Under the pieces are notes generated by a model. The model did not search any database. It had not been told where the DNA came from and saw nothing but the letters and a program-made list of their open reading frames with translations. The translations under genes were made by a program, and so were the position numbers. 55,783 nt of DNA from Bacillota bacterium (GTDB taxonomy: Bacteria > Bacillota > Clostridia > Clostridiales > Clostridiaceae), in contig JAEZKY010000243.1 of the NCBI GenBank assembly GCA_023435985.1, forward strand, positions 1 to 55,783, in the 5' to 3' direction. Of the stretch, positions 33,176-42,331 are shown piece by piece. Numbering within the stretch: the stretch's first letter is position 1; every line of letters begins with the position of its first letter.

Positions 33176-35452
33176 ATGAGTATTGGACAGGTTAGAAAAA
33201 ATAGGCTTTTAGTATGGTTAATGTGCTGTACATTTTTATTTACACAAGCAATCTTTTTCTTAATACCAGCTAAGAAAGTATCAGCAGCCGAGGAATATGT
33301 GAGAATTAAAAATGTTTGGCAACAAAATTATTTATATGAAGACAGCAATCAAGTTAAATATGGAAACATTAGTGTAGATGATGAGTCTTCTCAATGGCTC
33401 ATTGAAGATTCTGGCAGTGGCTATGTTAGAATTAAAAATAAAAAAACGGGAGATTATATGAATATTGAACACTTGCAAAGTTATGTAGAATGTACTTCCA
33501 TATATTCAACCTGGGATAGTGCTAAATGGATAATTGAGGATGCAGGAAATAGCCAAAAACGTATTAAGAGTGTATGGGAAAGTAATAACTATATTCAGAT
33601 TCAAGATTTAAAAGGTTATGCACAGCAAGGTACTATATACCAAGCCTGGGATAGTGCTAAATGGATATTTGAAAATGTAGATGATGGAGGAGATACTCCA
33701 ACAGACCCTAATAATCCTCCAACAACAGATCCAACAGACCCAAGTAATCCAACACAGCCAGAGGACCGTGGAGCAACAATGCCTTATACAAGATATGAAG
33801 CTGAAAATGCTGCATTAGGCGGTGCAGCTTCAGTGTGTCAAGCTCCTGATTTTAATTATGCAAATACTGCTTCGGAAGCTTCGAATCAAAAGTATGTAGC
33901 TCTTCCTTCAAATGGTTCTTATGTAGAGTGGACAATAGATAAAGGTGGAGCAGGCGTAGATATGAGATTTACAATGCCTGATTCAAATGATGGGATGGGG
34001 ATAAACGGCTCATTGGATGTTTATGTAAATGGAACCAAGGTTAAAACTGTTGCATTATCATCTTATTGGTCATGGCAATATTTTAGTGGAGATCAGCCGC
34101 AAGATGCACCAAGTGGTGGAACTCAAGCTGCATTTCGTTTTGACGAAGTGCATTTTAAACTAGATAGTGCCCTCCAATCTGGGGACAAGCTTAGAATCCA
34201 AAAAACAAATGGTGATAATATAGAATATGGAGTAGATTTTGTTGAAGTTGAACCAGTTCCAGCAGCTATTCAAAAACCAGCTAATGCTTATTCAGTAACA
34301 GATTATGGCGCAGTTCCAAATGATAATAAGGATGATCTTTCTGCATTTAATGCTTGTGTAAATGCAGCAACTGCAGCTGGGAAAAGTGTATATATACCTG
34401 AAGGCACATTTAATTTAAGTGGTATGTGGACTATAAATGCTAATAACATTACAATAACTGGTGCAGGTATGTGGTATACAAATATTCAGTTCACTTCCCC
34501 AAATGCTGCAAGTGGAGGTATATCTTTTAGAGTAACAGGAAGTGTTGATTTTAGTAATGTATATTTAAACTCTATGCTTAGATCGCGTTATAATCAACAA
34601 GCAATATATAAATGCTTTATGGATGACTTTGGTACTAATTCAAAAATTCATGATTTCTGGGAAGAGCATTTTGAATGTGGTTTTTGGGTAGCAGATTATG
34701 CTCATAATCCAGTAACTGTTGCAGATGGTTTGATTATTTCAAATGGACGTGTAAGAAATAATTTAGCTGATGGAGTAAACTTCTGTCAAGGAACTAAAAA
34801 CTCTACAGTCCAAAATTGCAGTGTAAGAAACAATGGTGATGATGGACTAGCAATGTGGCCTGATAGTACCATGGGAGCACCAATGGAAGTAAATAATACA
34901 TTTAAATATAATACAATAGAAAATAATTGGCGAGCAGCAGGTATTGCAATATTTGGCGGTTCTGGACATAAGGCAACTAATAATTATGTCAAAGACTGCT
35001 TTATGGGGTCTGGTATAAGATTAAATACCGTATTTCCTGGTTATCATTTTGAAAATAATACAGGAATAATATTTTCAGATACTACTATAGTAAATAGCGG
35101 TACAAGTAAAGATTGTTATAATGGTGAACGAGGTGCTATTGATTTAGAAGCATCAAATACTGGCATCAGTAATATTACATTTAATAATATAGATATCATT
35201 AATGCTCAGAGAGATGCTATACAGATAGGATATGGCGGAGGTTTTAGTAATGTTAATTTTAACAATATAACTATTGACGGAACAGGTAAGGATGCAATTA
35301 CTACTTCAAGATTTTCACAACCACATGATGGTACTGCAATTTTTGTTTATACAAGTAATGGAACAGCTAATTTCACTAATCTTACACTAAAGAATATTGA
35401 AGCTTCTAATCCTTATCTTGTTCAAAATGGTTTCAATTTAAATATTAAGTAA
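33176..35452 (+). CDS. Secreted GH87 alpha-1,3-glucanase/mycodextranase with lectin-like and CBM35-like domains
   Basis: About 758 residues from ATG 33176, placed 7 bases after AGGTGAT; upstream in-frame GTG/ATG codons overlap that site. Residues 1-37 are a signal peptide (cleavage after VSA). About 40-165 shows three repeats with YVRIKN/KRIKSVW and WDSAKWI motifs, a beta-trefoil-like sugar-binding module. A Pro/Thr/Asp linker follows, then a CBM35-like domain (200-345, YEAENAALGG start) and a right-handed beta-helix catalytic domain from about 365. Asp532, Asp555 and Asp556 (NNLADGV, NNGDDGLA) keep the 23/24-residue spacing of the catalytic Asp triad that I recall for Paenibacillus GH87. It should release nigero-oligosaccharides outside the cell. 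Confidence 0.82.
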   Translation: MSIGQVRKNRLLVWLMCCTFLFTQAIFFLIPAKKVSAAEEYVRIKNVWQQNYLYEDSNQVKYGNISVDDESSQWLIEDSGSGYVRIKNKKTGDYMNIEHLQSYVECTSIYSTWDSAKWIIEDAGNSQKRIKSVWESNNYIQIQDLKGYAQQGTIYQAWDSAKWIFENVDDGGDTPTDPNNPPTTDPTDPSNPTQPEDRGATMPYTRYEAENAALGGAASVCQAPDFNYANTASEASNQKYVALPSNGSYVEWTIDKGGAGVDMRFTMPDSNDGMGINGSLDVYVNGTKVKTVALSSYWSWQYFSGDQPQDAPSGGTQAAFRFDEVHFKLDSALQSGDKLRIQKTNGDNIEYGVDFVEVEPVPAAIQKPANAYSVTDYGAVPNDNKDDLSAFNACVNAATAAGKSVYIPEGTFNLSGMWTINANNITITGAGMWYTNIQFTSPNAASGGISFRVTGSVDFSNVYLNSMLRSRYNQQAIYKCFMDDFGTNSKIHDFWEEHFECGFWVADYAHNPVTVADGLIISNGRVRNNLADGVNFCQGTKNSTVQNCSVRNNGDDGLAMWPDSTMGAPMEVNNTFKYNTIENNWRAAGIAIFGGSGHKATNNYVKDCFMGSGIRLNTVFPGYHFENNTGIIFSDTTIVNSGTSKDCYNGERGAIDLEASNTGISNITFNNIDIINAQRDAIQIGYGGGFSNVNFNNITIDGTGKDAITTSRFSQPHDGTAIFVYTSNGTANFTNLTLKNIEASNPYLVQNGFNLNIK

Positions 35453-35612
35453 CACTATTTTAAGATAATAGTTCTGCAAATAGTTGGTTAGTTGATAAAA
35501 ATATTGTTTTAGCTGATAGAATACTTATTAATTATAACTAGACTTATAAAGATAAAAGAATATAACTAGCTAAGTTCTTAAAAATAAATGAAATAATACA
35601 ATATAAATGAAC

Positions 35613-35659
35613 AAGGGATGTCTCAACTAGAAGCTATTTTCTATTTTGAGACATCCCTT
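35613..35659. terminator. Bidirectional terminator between GH87 and the symporter gene
   Basis: AAGGGATGTCTCAA pairs perfectly with TTGAGACATCCCTT (14 bp) across a 19-base loop, ending in TTT on the plus strand and flanked by A-rich sequence on the other side. It lies between the convergent GH87 (160 bases away) and DAACS symporter (43 bases away) genes. Confidence 0.85.
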
Positions 35660-35701
35660 TGCAATTATAAATACTTAATAATTCATTTTTTTAAACGACC
35701 G

Positions 35702-36973
35702 CTATGCAATTTTCTTAATTGATTCTATATACTTTTGAGCTTTTATAGAATTATATTTCCCTTCCCACTTTGATACAACAACTACTGCTAAAGAATTACC
35801 TAATACATTTACAGCAGTTCTAGCCATATCAAGTATACGATCTATTCCTGCTATAAAAGCTAAACCTTCAGCTGGAATTCCAACAGAACCAAGAGTAGCT
35901 AGAAGAACTACAAAAGATACTCCTGGTACGCCTGCTATACCTTTTGAAGTAAGCATTAATACAATCATTAAATTAATTTGGGTAGGGATAGACAAATTAA
36001 TACCATATAATTGAGCTATAAATATAGCTGCAATAGCTTGATAAAGGGTAGAACCGTCCAAATTAAAAGAATAACCTGTTGGTACTACAAAAGTTGCAAT
36101 GGCTTTAGGACATCCGAATTTCTCCATCTTCTCCATGATTTTAGGTAGAACTGTTTCTGAACTTGCAGTACTATAAGCAAGTATAAGTTCGTCTTTTAAT
36201 ATTCTTATGATTGAAAAGATACTTGTCCCAATTAATTTCGCAATTAACCCAAATACGACTAGTATAAATAAAATCATTGAACTGTAAGTAGTGAGTATTA
36301 ATTTACCTAGTGGAATTAAAGATGAAAGTCCAAACTTAGAAACTGTTACACCAATTAAAGCAAATACTCCAAAAGGCGCTGTCTTCATTATTTGATTTGT
36401 TACCCAAAACATTGCATCAGCTGTGCCTTGAGCAAATTGTATAACGGGTTTTCCTTTTTCACCAATTGCAGCAGCTCCTAAACCGAACATAACAGCAAAG
36501 AAAATAACTGGAAGCATATCTCCTTTTGCAAGTGAATCAAAAATATTAGTAGGCACTATATTTATAAATGTATCTGCAAAGCTATGATGAGATACATTTT
36601 CTGCAGTACTTACATAAGTATCAATGCTAGACTTTGCAAGTTCTTGCATATTTATTCCTGCACCTGGATGCACTACATTGGCTATGAAAAGTCCTAGAAC
36701 AATAGCAATAGTAGTTACTATCTCAAAATAAAGAAGAGTTTTTCCTCCAAGTCTACCTACTTGTTTAATGTCTCCTGTTCCGGCAATACCTACTACAAGG
36801 GATGAAAAAACAATTGGAACCACTATCATTTTAATTAGGCGTATAAAAATATCTCCAATAGGCTTTAGATATGTCTCAACAGCTGGATTGCCATAAAACA
36901 TCCCACCTATTATAATTCCAAGGATAAGTCCAACAAGAATTTGTAATGCTAGACCAAATTTTATTTTTTTCAT
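35702..36973 (-). CDS. Dicarboxylate/amino acid:cation symporter (DAACS, GltP/GltT type)
   Basis: A 423-residue membrane protein of usual length. The re-entrant-loop motifs are present: serine-rich YSTASSETVLPKIM, then PTGYSFNLDGSTLY and the following NMDGT-like region, and RTAVNVLGNSLAVVVVS near the C-terminus with the substrate-binding Arg/Asp region (GIDRILDMARTAVNV). It takes up glutamate, aspartate or C4-dicarboxylates with Na+ or H+. AAGAAGGAG precedes the ATG. It is a single-gene unit with no visible link to the neighbouring glucan locus. Confidence 0.93.
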   Translation of the reverse strand: MKKIKFGLALQILVGLILGIIIGGMFYGNPAVETYLKPIGDIFIRLIKMIVVPIVFSSLVVGIAGTGDIKQVGRLGGKTLLYFEIVTTIAIVLGLFIANVVHPGAGINMQELAKSSIDTYVSTAENVSHHSFADTFINIVPTNIFDSLAKGDMLPVIFFAVMFGLGAAAIGEKGKPVIQFAQGTADAMFWVTNQIMKTAPFGVFALIGVTVSKFGLSSLIPLGKLILTTYSSMILFILVVFGLIAKLIGTSIFSIIRILKDELILAYSTASSETVLPKIMEKMEKFGCPKAIATFVVPTGYSFNLDGSTLYQAIAAIFIAQLYGINLSIPTQINLMIVLMLTSKGIAGVPGVSFVVLLATLGSVGIPAEGLAFIAGIDRILDMARTAVNVLGNSLAVVVVSKWEGKYNSIKAQKYIESIKKIA

Positions 36974-37375
36974 TCATATTCTCCTTCTTTTATTCTAAAT
37001 TAAATAATTAAAAGCAAAATTCAATATGACATTTTACTTCTTATAAATTGCAAATTGATATATATACTTTAACAACATTACAAATTATAACATGATTAAT
37101 GAATTTTGTCTCTATAAAAAATTCATTTTTACAAATGAAGAATATTTTTTATGACTATTATTCAATTAATAAAAAATATTGGTATTTTATACTATTAGTT
37201 TGCTTGGTTCAACTATTTGAGTAAAAAATTATCTTTTATACAAAAGCCTTAGCTTAAAAGTTTTAGTAACTTTACAAATTAAAGAAATGGAAATATGTGT
37301 CGAAAATATAGATATAACTAACAGTGTTCTACAAAAGCTGAAATGTAATAAAAAACTATAGTGGAGGAATATTAT
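36974..37375. other. Divergent intergenic region between symporter and chemoreceptor genes
   Basis: About 400 bases, very AT-rich, without a credible gene. The only signal seen is a weak motility-sigma-like motif at 37280-37307 before the chemoreceptor gene. On the minus strand TTGAAC near 37213 with TAAAAT 17 bases later could serve the symporter, but it would leave a leader of about 200 bases. Confidence 0.5.
37280..37307 (+). promoter_or_regulatory. Possible SigD (motility sigma) promoter of the chemoreceptor gene
   Basis: TAAA (37280-37283), 16 bases, TCGAAAAT (37300-37307), compared with the motility-sigma consensus TAAA-N15-GCCGATAT. The -35 matches fully and the -10 keeps CGA and the final AT. 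Chemoreceptor genes are commonly controlled this way, which is the main reason to mention it. Confidence 0.35.
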
Positions 37376-39088
37376 ATGAAATATTTAAAGAGGATAAAAA
37401 TTTCACATAGGTTAATCTTATCGTATGTAGGTATTGCGGCTCTCATTTTTATAGTTGGAGTTATTGGTGCATTAAACATGGATAAAATAAATACTAATGC
37501 TAATTCTATGTTTGACAATAATTTACGATCTATTGAAATTCTTGATAACATAAAAGGTGGATTATTAGAAAATAGAGGACAAACATTATTGCTTGTTAAT
37601 CAGGCTAACAAAGAACAGTTAAGTCAAATAGAGGATAATATTGCTCAAATTAAAACTCAAGTTGATGGATATAAAAAACAATATGAGGCAATGAATGTAA
37701 CAGAAGACGAAAAAAATATGTATCAATCTCTTTTAGATGATCAAGCTTCCTTTAGAAAATTACGTGATCAAATAGATAGTTATGTAAAGCAAGATGATTA
37801 TGAGAATGCACAAAAGATTTTTGTAGAAGCAAATGAGTATAATGAACGTATGGTTGATACTATAAACAAACTTATAGAGTATTCCGCAAATGAAGCAGAA
37901 AAAGCAAACAATTCTAATAAAGAGGTTTTTTCATATTCATATAAAGTTATGTTGATAATATCTATAGTGGGATTAATTATTGCATTAGGTCTTGGAGTAT
38001 TAATTTCATCATGGCTTACTAAGAGATTTAAAATAATAATTAACTTTGCACGCAAATTAGGCGGGGGAGACTTAACTGATCAAATAACAATAAATGGTGC
38101 TGATGAAATTGATGATATGGCTATTTCTTTAAATAAGGCAATTAATAATATAAAAGAGCTTATTTTAGAAGTAATTAACGGTGCTGAAAATATAAGTGCA
38201 TCAAGTGAAGAATTATCAGCTACAATTCAAGAGGTTTCAGCTAATATGGAAAGCATTAATGAATCGACAAAACATATTAGTGATGGAATAAGTGAATTAA
38301 GTGCAACAACAGAAGAAGTAAATGCCTCTGGAGAGGAGATTGCGTCTACTATAGGAGAAATTTCGATTACAGCAGTTGAAGGAGATAAGGCATCTAAGGA
38401 AATAAAGATGCGTGCTGTTAATGTAAAGGAAAAAGGCACTAGCTCAGCAAAGGCTGCTAAAGAGATTTATAAAGAAAAGTATGAAAAGATAGTTAAAGCT
38501 ATAGAAGATGGAAAAGTGGTAGATGAAATAAAGGTTATGACAGGAGATATAGGAAATATTGCAGATCAGACTAATCTTTTATCCCTTAATGCAAGTATAG
38601 AAGCAGCACGAGCAGGTGAACAAGGTAAAGGCTTTGCTGTAGTTGCAGAAGAAATTAGAAAACTTGCGGAAGAATCTGCGTCTACCGTAGCACATATTGA
38701 AAATATAATAAACAATGTACAAAAAGCCTTTAACAATCTTTCGGAAAATACAAATGAAATTTTAAGTTTTATTGAGAATAATGTAAATCCAGATTATGAT
38801 TTATTGATAAATACTGCAATGCAGTATGAAAAAGATGCTAAGTTCATGAGCGATATGTCAGATGAAATTGCAACATCAACTAAGATGATGTCAGAATCCA
38901 TTGAGCAAGTAAGCAGTGCTATTCAAAACGTCTCAGTTACTTCAGAAGAAGCTGCTTCAAGTTCCGAGGAAATTTTGGAAAGCATAAGTGGAACTACTAT
39001 TGCATTAGATCAAGTATCAAAATCTGCTCAAGATCAAGCAAAATTAGCAGAACAGCTAAATAAAATTGTACAAAGATTTAAATTATAA
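37376..39088 (+). CDS. Methyl-accepting chemotaxis protein
   Basis: About 570 residues from ATG 37376, 8 bases after GTGGAGGAA. A first membrane helix (about 14-34, LILSYVGIAALIFIVGVIGAL) and a second (about 190-212, VMLIISIVGLIIALGLGVLI) bracket an outside four-helix-bundle sensor domain. HAMP follows, then the cytoplasmic signalling coiled coil with the highly conserved hairpin tip (DQTNLLSLNASIEAARAGEQGKGFAVVAEEIRKLAE). It would bind a small ligand and control CheA. The TusA-like gene starts 42 bases after it with no terminator between, an unusual pairing. The ligand is unknown. Confidence 0.94.
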   Translation: MKYLKRIKISHRLILSYVGIAALIFIVGVIGALNMDKINTNANSMFDNNLRSIEILDNIKGGLLENRGQTLLLVNQANKEQLSQIEDNIAQIKTQVDGYKKQYEAMNVTEDEKNMYQSLLDDQASFRKLRDQIDSYVKQDDYENAQKIFVEANEYNERMVDTINKLIEYSANEAEKANNSNKEVFSYSYKVMLIISIVGLIIALGLGVLISSWLTKRFKIIINFARKLGGGDLTDQITINGADEIDDMAISLNKAINNIKELILEVINGAENISASSEELSATIQEVSANMESINESTKHISDGISELSATTEEVNASGEEIASTIGEISITAVEGDKASKEIKMRAVNVKEKGTSSAKAAKEIYKEKYEKIVKAIEDGKVVDEIKVMTGDIGNIADQTNLLSLNASIEAARAGEQGKGFAVVAEEIRKLAEESASTVAHIENIINNVQKAFNNLSENTNEILSFIENNVNPDYDLLINTAMQYEKDAKFMSDMSDEIATSTKMMSESIEQVSSAIQNVSVTSEEAASSSEEILESISGTTIALDQVSKSAQDQAKLAEQLNKIVQRFKL

Positions 39089-39129
39089 ATTAAAGGCTTT
39101 ATAAAGAGCTCTTGAAGGAGGAATTACAA

Positions 39130-39345
39130 TTGAATACCCAAATAGATTGTTTAGGAATAATATGTCCAATTCCAACAGTAAAGGCTCAAATTCAGTATAA
39201 GAAGATGAAAGAGGGAGATAGTGTAACTATAATAACTGATCATAGCTGCACCGTAGTCAACATTAGGGATGCATTTAAGAAATATAATTGCAAGATAGAG
39301 GTAGAAGAAGAGGATGGAATTTGGGAAATTACTATCACTAAGTGA
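39130..39345 (+). CDS. TusA/SirA-family sulfur carrier protein, copy 1
   Basis: 71 residues from TTG 39130, chosen because AAGGAGG lies 8 bases upstream; the frame's earlier TTG at 39112 would fall before that site. It has the family CPxP motif in CLGIICPIPTVKAQ, with the sulfur-carrying Cys13, and extra cysteines at CLG, DHSCTV and NCKI. TusA proteins carry sulfur as a persulfide or, in YeeD/TsuB-type members, act on imported thiosulfate. It is separated from the main sulfur operon by a LysR gene and appears co-transcribed with the chemoreceptor. Confidence 0.85.
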   Translation: MNTQIDCLGIICPIPTVKAQIQYKKMKEGDSVTIITDHSCTVVNIRDAFKKYNCKIEVEEEDGIWEITITK

Positions 39346-39425
39346 TAAATGGTAGTATTATTCATAAAAATAAGCAAATTTATACATAAAATTTAGTTAT
39401 AAAGCTGCTTACACATAAAAAACTC

Positions 39426-39470
39426 AAAAGCTTAGAATTATGAAAACTTGTCTAATAATTCTGAGCTTTT
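39426..39470. terminator. Bidirectional terminator between TusA-like and LysR genes
   Basis: AAAAGCTTAGAATTAT pairs with ATAATTCTGAGCTTTT (16 positions, one G-T-type mismatch), followed by AAGTTTTTAT on the plus strand and preceded by AAAAAACTC for the minus strand. It lies between convergent genes. Confidence 0.85.
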
Positions 39471-39520
39471 AAGTTTTTATAAATTCAAATATATAGAAAT
39501 ATCTACTACTAAAAATTAGA

Positions 39521-40426
39521 TTAGCAAAATGTTTCACATCCATATTTCTTCATATATGAAATAAATTCTTTAATATGACTTTGCTGCAATCTATTTTTTT
39601 GATATATCATACATATATTATATTTTGGCACGGAATCTTTTATTAAAATTGTCTTTAAAGAATTTGTATATAATTCCTTTTTTACAGATGTGTAAGGAAC
39701 TATAGATACTCCATTATTTGCTAAAACAGATGCTTTTATTGATTCAATAGTATCAAGTTCCATATCAATATTTAAGTTCTCTGGAGATATGCTAGCATCA
39801 ATAAACATGTTGTCAATGATTTGACGAAGCATGTTTTCCTTTGAGAGTAATATAAGTGGAAGATTAGATATATCAGTAAGTGATATAGCATTGCTTTTTA
39901 TGTAATTATTTTTAGGAGAATATATGAAAACTAAATTACCAGTGAACAGATTGGTGCATTCTATTCCTTCTTTATTTATTTTAGCATCGATAAAGCCTAT
40001 ATCTGCACTGCAATTAGAAATATATTCAGTAATAATTTTTGTATTTTCATTTTTAAGATTAAATTTTATATTTGAATGATTCTTTTTATATAAATGTAAA
40101 GTACAAGGAAGAAGATATTCACCAACACTGTTGCAAGAAATTATCTTTATTTCATTCACTAGTGAATTTTTTGATTGATCAAGATCTTTTAACATATTTT
40201 TATAAAGATTTACAATGGTTTCAGCATAGCTTAGAGTGATTTCACCTTCAGGTGTTAATGTCACCCCCTTGTTACTTCTGATTAAAATTTGAGAATCAAG
40301 AGATTTTTCTAGTGCTTGAAGCTGCTGACTTAAAGCGGATTGGGTCATATGTAAATTTTTAGCTGCCTTTGAAATGCTATTTTGTTCAATAGTTTCGATT
40401 AAGGATATTAAACAAGCGATATTCAT
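39521..40426 (-). CDS. LysR-family transcriptional regulator
   Basis: A 301-residue regulator. Winged helix-turn-helix at residues 1-60 (LISLIETIEQNSISKAAKNLHMTQSALSQQLQALEKSLDSQIL) and a two-lobed effector domain (KIISCNSVGEYLLPCTLHLYKK, NNGVSIVPYTSVKKEL). It is divergent from the YeeE/YedE-TusA operon, 229 bases away, the standard arrangement for LysR control of the neighbour. The effector may be a sulfur metabolite, by analogy with CysB-like regulators; this is inference. I could not place a T-N11-A box with confidence. Confidence 0.9.
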   Translation of the reverse strand: MNIACLISLIETIEQNSISKAAKNLHMTQSALSQQLQALEKSLDSQILIRSNKGVTLTPEGEITLSYAETIVNLYKNMLKDLDQSKNSLVNEIKIISCNSVGEYLLPCTLHLYKKNHSNIKFNLKNENTKIITEYISNCSADIGFIDAKINKEGIECTNLFTGNLVFIYSPKNNYIKSNAISLTDISNLPLILLSKENMLRQIIDNMFIDASISPENLNIDMELDTIESIKASVLANNGVSIVPYTSVKKELYTNSLKTILIKDSVPKYNICMIYQKNRLQQSHIKEFISYMKKYGCETFC

Positions 40427-40655
40427 GAATGAACTATCCTTCCTTTTTAATTTTGTTAAAGTAATTACAAACCTCAGTTATTACTATCAATTATTAATTT
40501 TACCAAAATATCTTAAATATAGAAAGTAAACAGGGATATAATTATTTCTAATTTTGTATCAGAAAGATTAATGACTAAGTTCATTATCCATATTGTATAA
40601 TGAAAACGTAGAACAGTGTTAGTTATTTAACAAACGAATAAAGAGAGGTGAAAAT

Positions 40656-41318
40656 ATGGCAGAACTTAAAACAAATATTAGTAGAAAACCAAGAAAAAAG
40701 AAAGTGAATCAAATTCCATTTGGAATTGTACTTTTTATAGCAATTATCGGAGTAGGTTTTTTTATGGCTAATAATTCGCCAAGATCTGCACTTATGTGGA
40801 TGTTTGGAATATTAGCAGGATTTACACTACAGAGATCAAGGTTTTGTTTTACGGCATCTTTAAGAGATCCGCTTTTAACAGGTGGGACTAGCTTAACGAA
40901 AGCAGTTATAGTAGCTATAGCAATTGCGACAGCAGGATTTGCAGCTATTCAGTTTTCAGCAGCTTCTAAAGGTGCAGCGATACCAGGAAATATTTCTCCA
41001 GTAGGAATTCACGTAGTTGTAGGTGCTGTATTATTTGGAATTGGAATGGTTATTGCAGGAGGATGCGCTTCAGGTACTTTAATGAGAGTTGGAGAAGGCT
41101 TTTTAATGCAGATAATCTCACTTGTATTTTTCATAGTAGGATCATTATGGGGAGCAAAAGACTTTGGTTGGTGGTCACAGAATTTTATGCCAGAAAAAGG
41201 AATATTTTTGCCGGAGATTATAGGCTGGGTACCAGCAGTATTTTTACAATTTGCGCTTCTTTTAGGTATATACATATTGGCAGATTGGTATGGAAATAGA
41301 AAAACAGATAAAAATTGA
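40656..41318 (+). CDS. YeeE/YedE-family sulfur transport protein, half 1
   Basis: A 220-residue membrane protein with about five helices. It has family marks of the YeeE/TsuA thiosulfate transporters: LAGFTLQRSRFCFTASLRDP with one conserved Cys, and IAGGCASGTLMRVGEGF with the second. It is about half the length of full YeeE proteins; the other half is the separate gene at 41642. AGAGAGGTG precedes the ATG. It is the first gene of the LysR-divergent operon. Transport of thiosulfate or another sulfur species is the likely job; a selenium role is possible for YedE relatives, but no selenium gene is nearby. Confidence 0.88.
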   Translation: MAELKTNISRKPRKKKVNQIPFGIVLFIAIIGVGFFMANNSPRSALMWMFGILAGFTLQRSRFCFTASLRDPLLTGGTSLTKAVIVAIAIATAGFAAIQFSAASKGAAIPGNISPVGIHVVVGAVLFGIGMVIAGGCASGTLMRVGEGFLMQIISLVFFIVGSLWGAKDFGWWSQNFMPEKGIFLPEIIGWVPAVFLQFALLLGIYILADWYGNRKTDKN

Positions 41319-41383
41319 TACAAAACAAGAAGAAGAAAAAATAATATTAGTTAATTTATGATAATTTTAAGGAGGAATTACTT

Positions 41384-41611
41384 ATGTCAGAAAAAAGATT
41401 AGATTGTTTAGGAGAAGCATGTCCAGTACCCCTAATTAAAACACAAAAGCAATTAGAAAAGATGAATGTGGGAGATGTACTTATAGTAGAAATTGATCAT
41501 AGCTGTGCTATGAAGAATGTGCCAGAATGGGCTAGAAAAGAAGGGCACAATGTTGATATTGAAGAAGTAGATGATGGAGAATGGGAAGTATATATTGAAA
41601 AGACTAAATAG
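41384..41611 (+). CDS. TusA/SirA-family sulfur carrier protein, copy 2 (YeeD/TsuB-like)
   Basis: 75 residues with the CPxP motif in CLGEACPVPLIKTQ (Cys13) and a second conserved Cys in IDHSCAMKNV. AAGGAGG precedes the ATG. Its place between the two YeeE/YedE halves argues that it takes sulfur directly from the transporter on the cytoplasmic side, as the YeeE-YeeD pair is known to work together in thiosulfate use. It is about 40 per cent identical by eye to copy 1 at 39130 and lacks the C-terminal extension of selenium-linked YedF proteins. Confidence 0.9.
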   Translation: MSEKRLDCLGEACPVPLIKTQKQLEKMNVGDVLIVEIDHSCAMKNVPEWARKEGHNVDIEEVDDGEWEVYIEKTK

Positions 41612-41641
41612 TCAGATCAATATATATAAATGGTGGTATTT

Positions 41642-42175
41642 ATGGAAATAAAAAATAATGTTTATTATAAAAAGTTCCTAAAAGATCCATGGACATATAC
41701 TACTGGTGGTGTAATATTAGGAATAATAAATATAGGAATGTTTGCTGCAACAGGTAAAGCGTGGGGAGTATCCACACCTTTTTCTTATTGGGCAGCTTGG
41801 ATATATCAAGCAATGGGAGGAACACCAGAGAACTGGTTTTATTATCAACAAAAAACTAATGAAGCAGCTTTGCAAGCAGGATTTTTAAATGATATGCATT
41901 CTGTATCAGACATAGGAATTATAGCAGGTGCTTTTCTTGCTACATTACTAGCATCACAATTTAAAATTAAAAAGATTAAGTCTGTAAGACAAGTTGTTGC
42001 AGCAGTGCTAGGCGGGCTTTTAATGGGATATGGTGCAAGAATAGCATTTGGATGTAATATAGGAGCTCTATTCAGTGGAGTTGCATCAATGTCATTGCAT
42101 GGATGGGTATATTGGATATTCATATTTATTGGTGCATGGATTGGAAGTAAGCTTTTAGTTAAATTTTTTATGTAA
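41642..42175 (+). CDS. YeeE/YedE-family sulfur transport protein, half 2
   Basis: About 177 residues from ATG 41642 (GGTGG just upstream); an earlier in-frame ATG at 41630 has no ribosome site. About four helices; family segments are KDPWTYTTGGVILGIINIGMF and LLMGYGARIAFGCNIGALFSGVASMSLHGWVYW, where FGCNIGA carries the third conserved transporter Cys. With the gene at 40656 it should rebuild a full YeeE-like channel, so the transporter is split into two genes with the TusA-like gene inserted between them. Confidence 0.87.
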   Translation: MEIKNNVYYKKFLKDPWTYTTGGVILGIINIGMFAATGKAWGVSTPFSYWAAWIYQAMGGTPENWFYYQQKTNEAALQAGFLNDMHSVSDIGIIAGAFLATLLASQFKIKKIKSVRQVVAAVLGGLLMGYGARIAFGCNIGALFSGVASMSLHGWVYWIFIFIGAWIGSKLLVKFFM

Positions 42176-42331
42176 ATATATATTCTAATTAACAATCAAT
42201 GATAAAATTCTTTTGGAATTTTTTAAAATAATTACCTAGAAAAAACATAGGAAATTAATTAGAACTTATATATATGAGAGAAACCTAAGATTTAATTTTA
42301 CAAAATATAAAACAATCTAGGGGGAATTACA

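Noticed and set aside
37160..37220. Minus-strand promoter for the DAACS symporter near TTGAAC/TAAAAT
   Set aside because: Spacing is acceptable, but the leader would be about 200 bases in a very AT-rich region where such matches are frequent.
41845..42195. Long minus-strand frames opposite YeeE/YedE and other membrane-protein genes
   Set aside because: They mirror strongly coding plus-strand genes, lack ribosome sites and have no family features.
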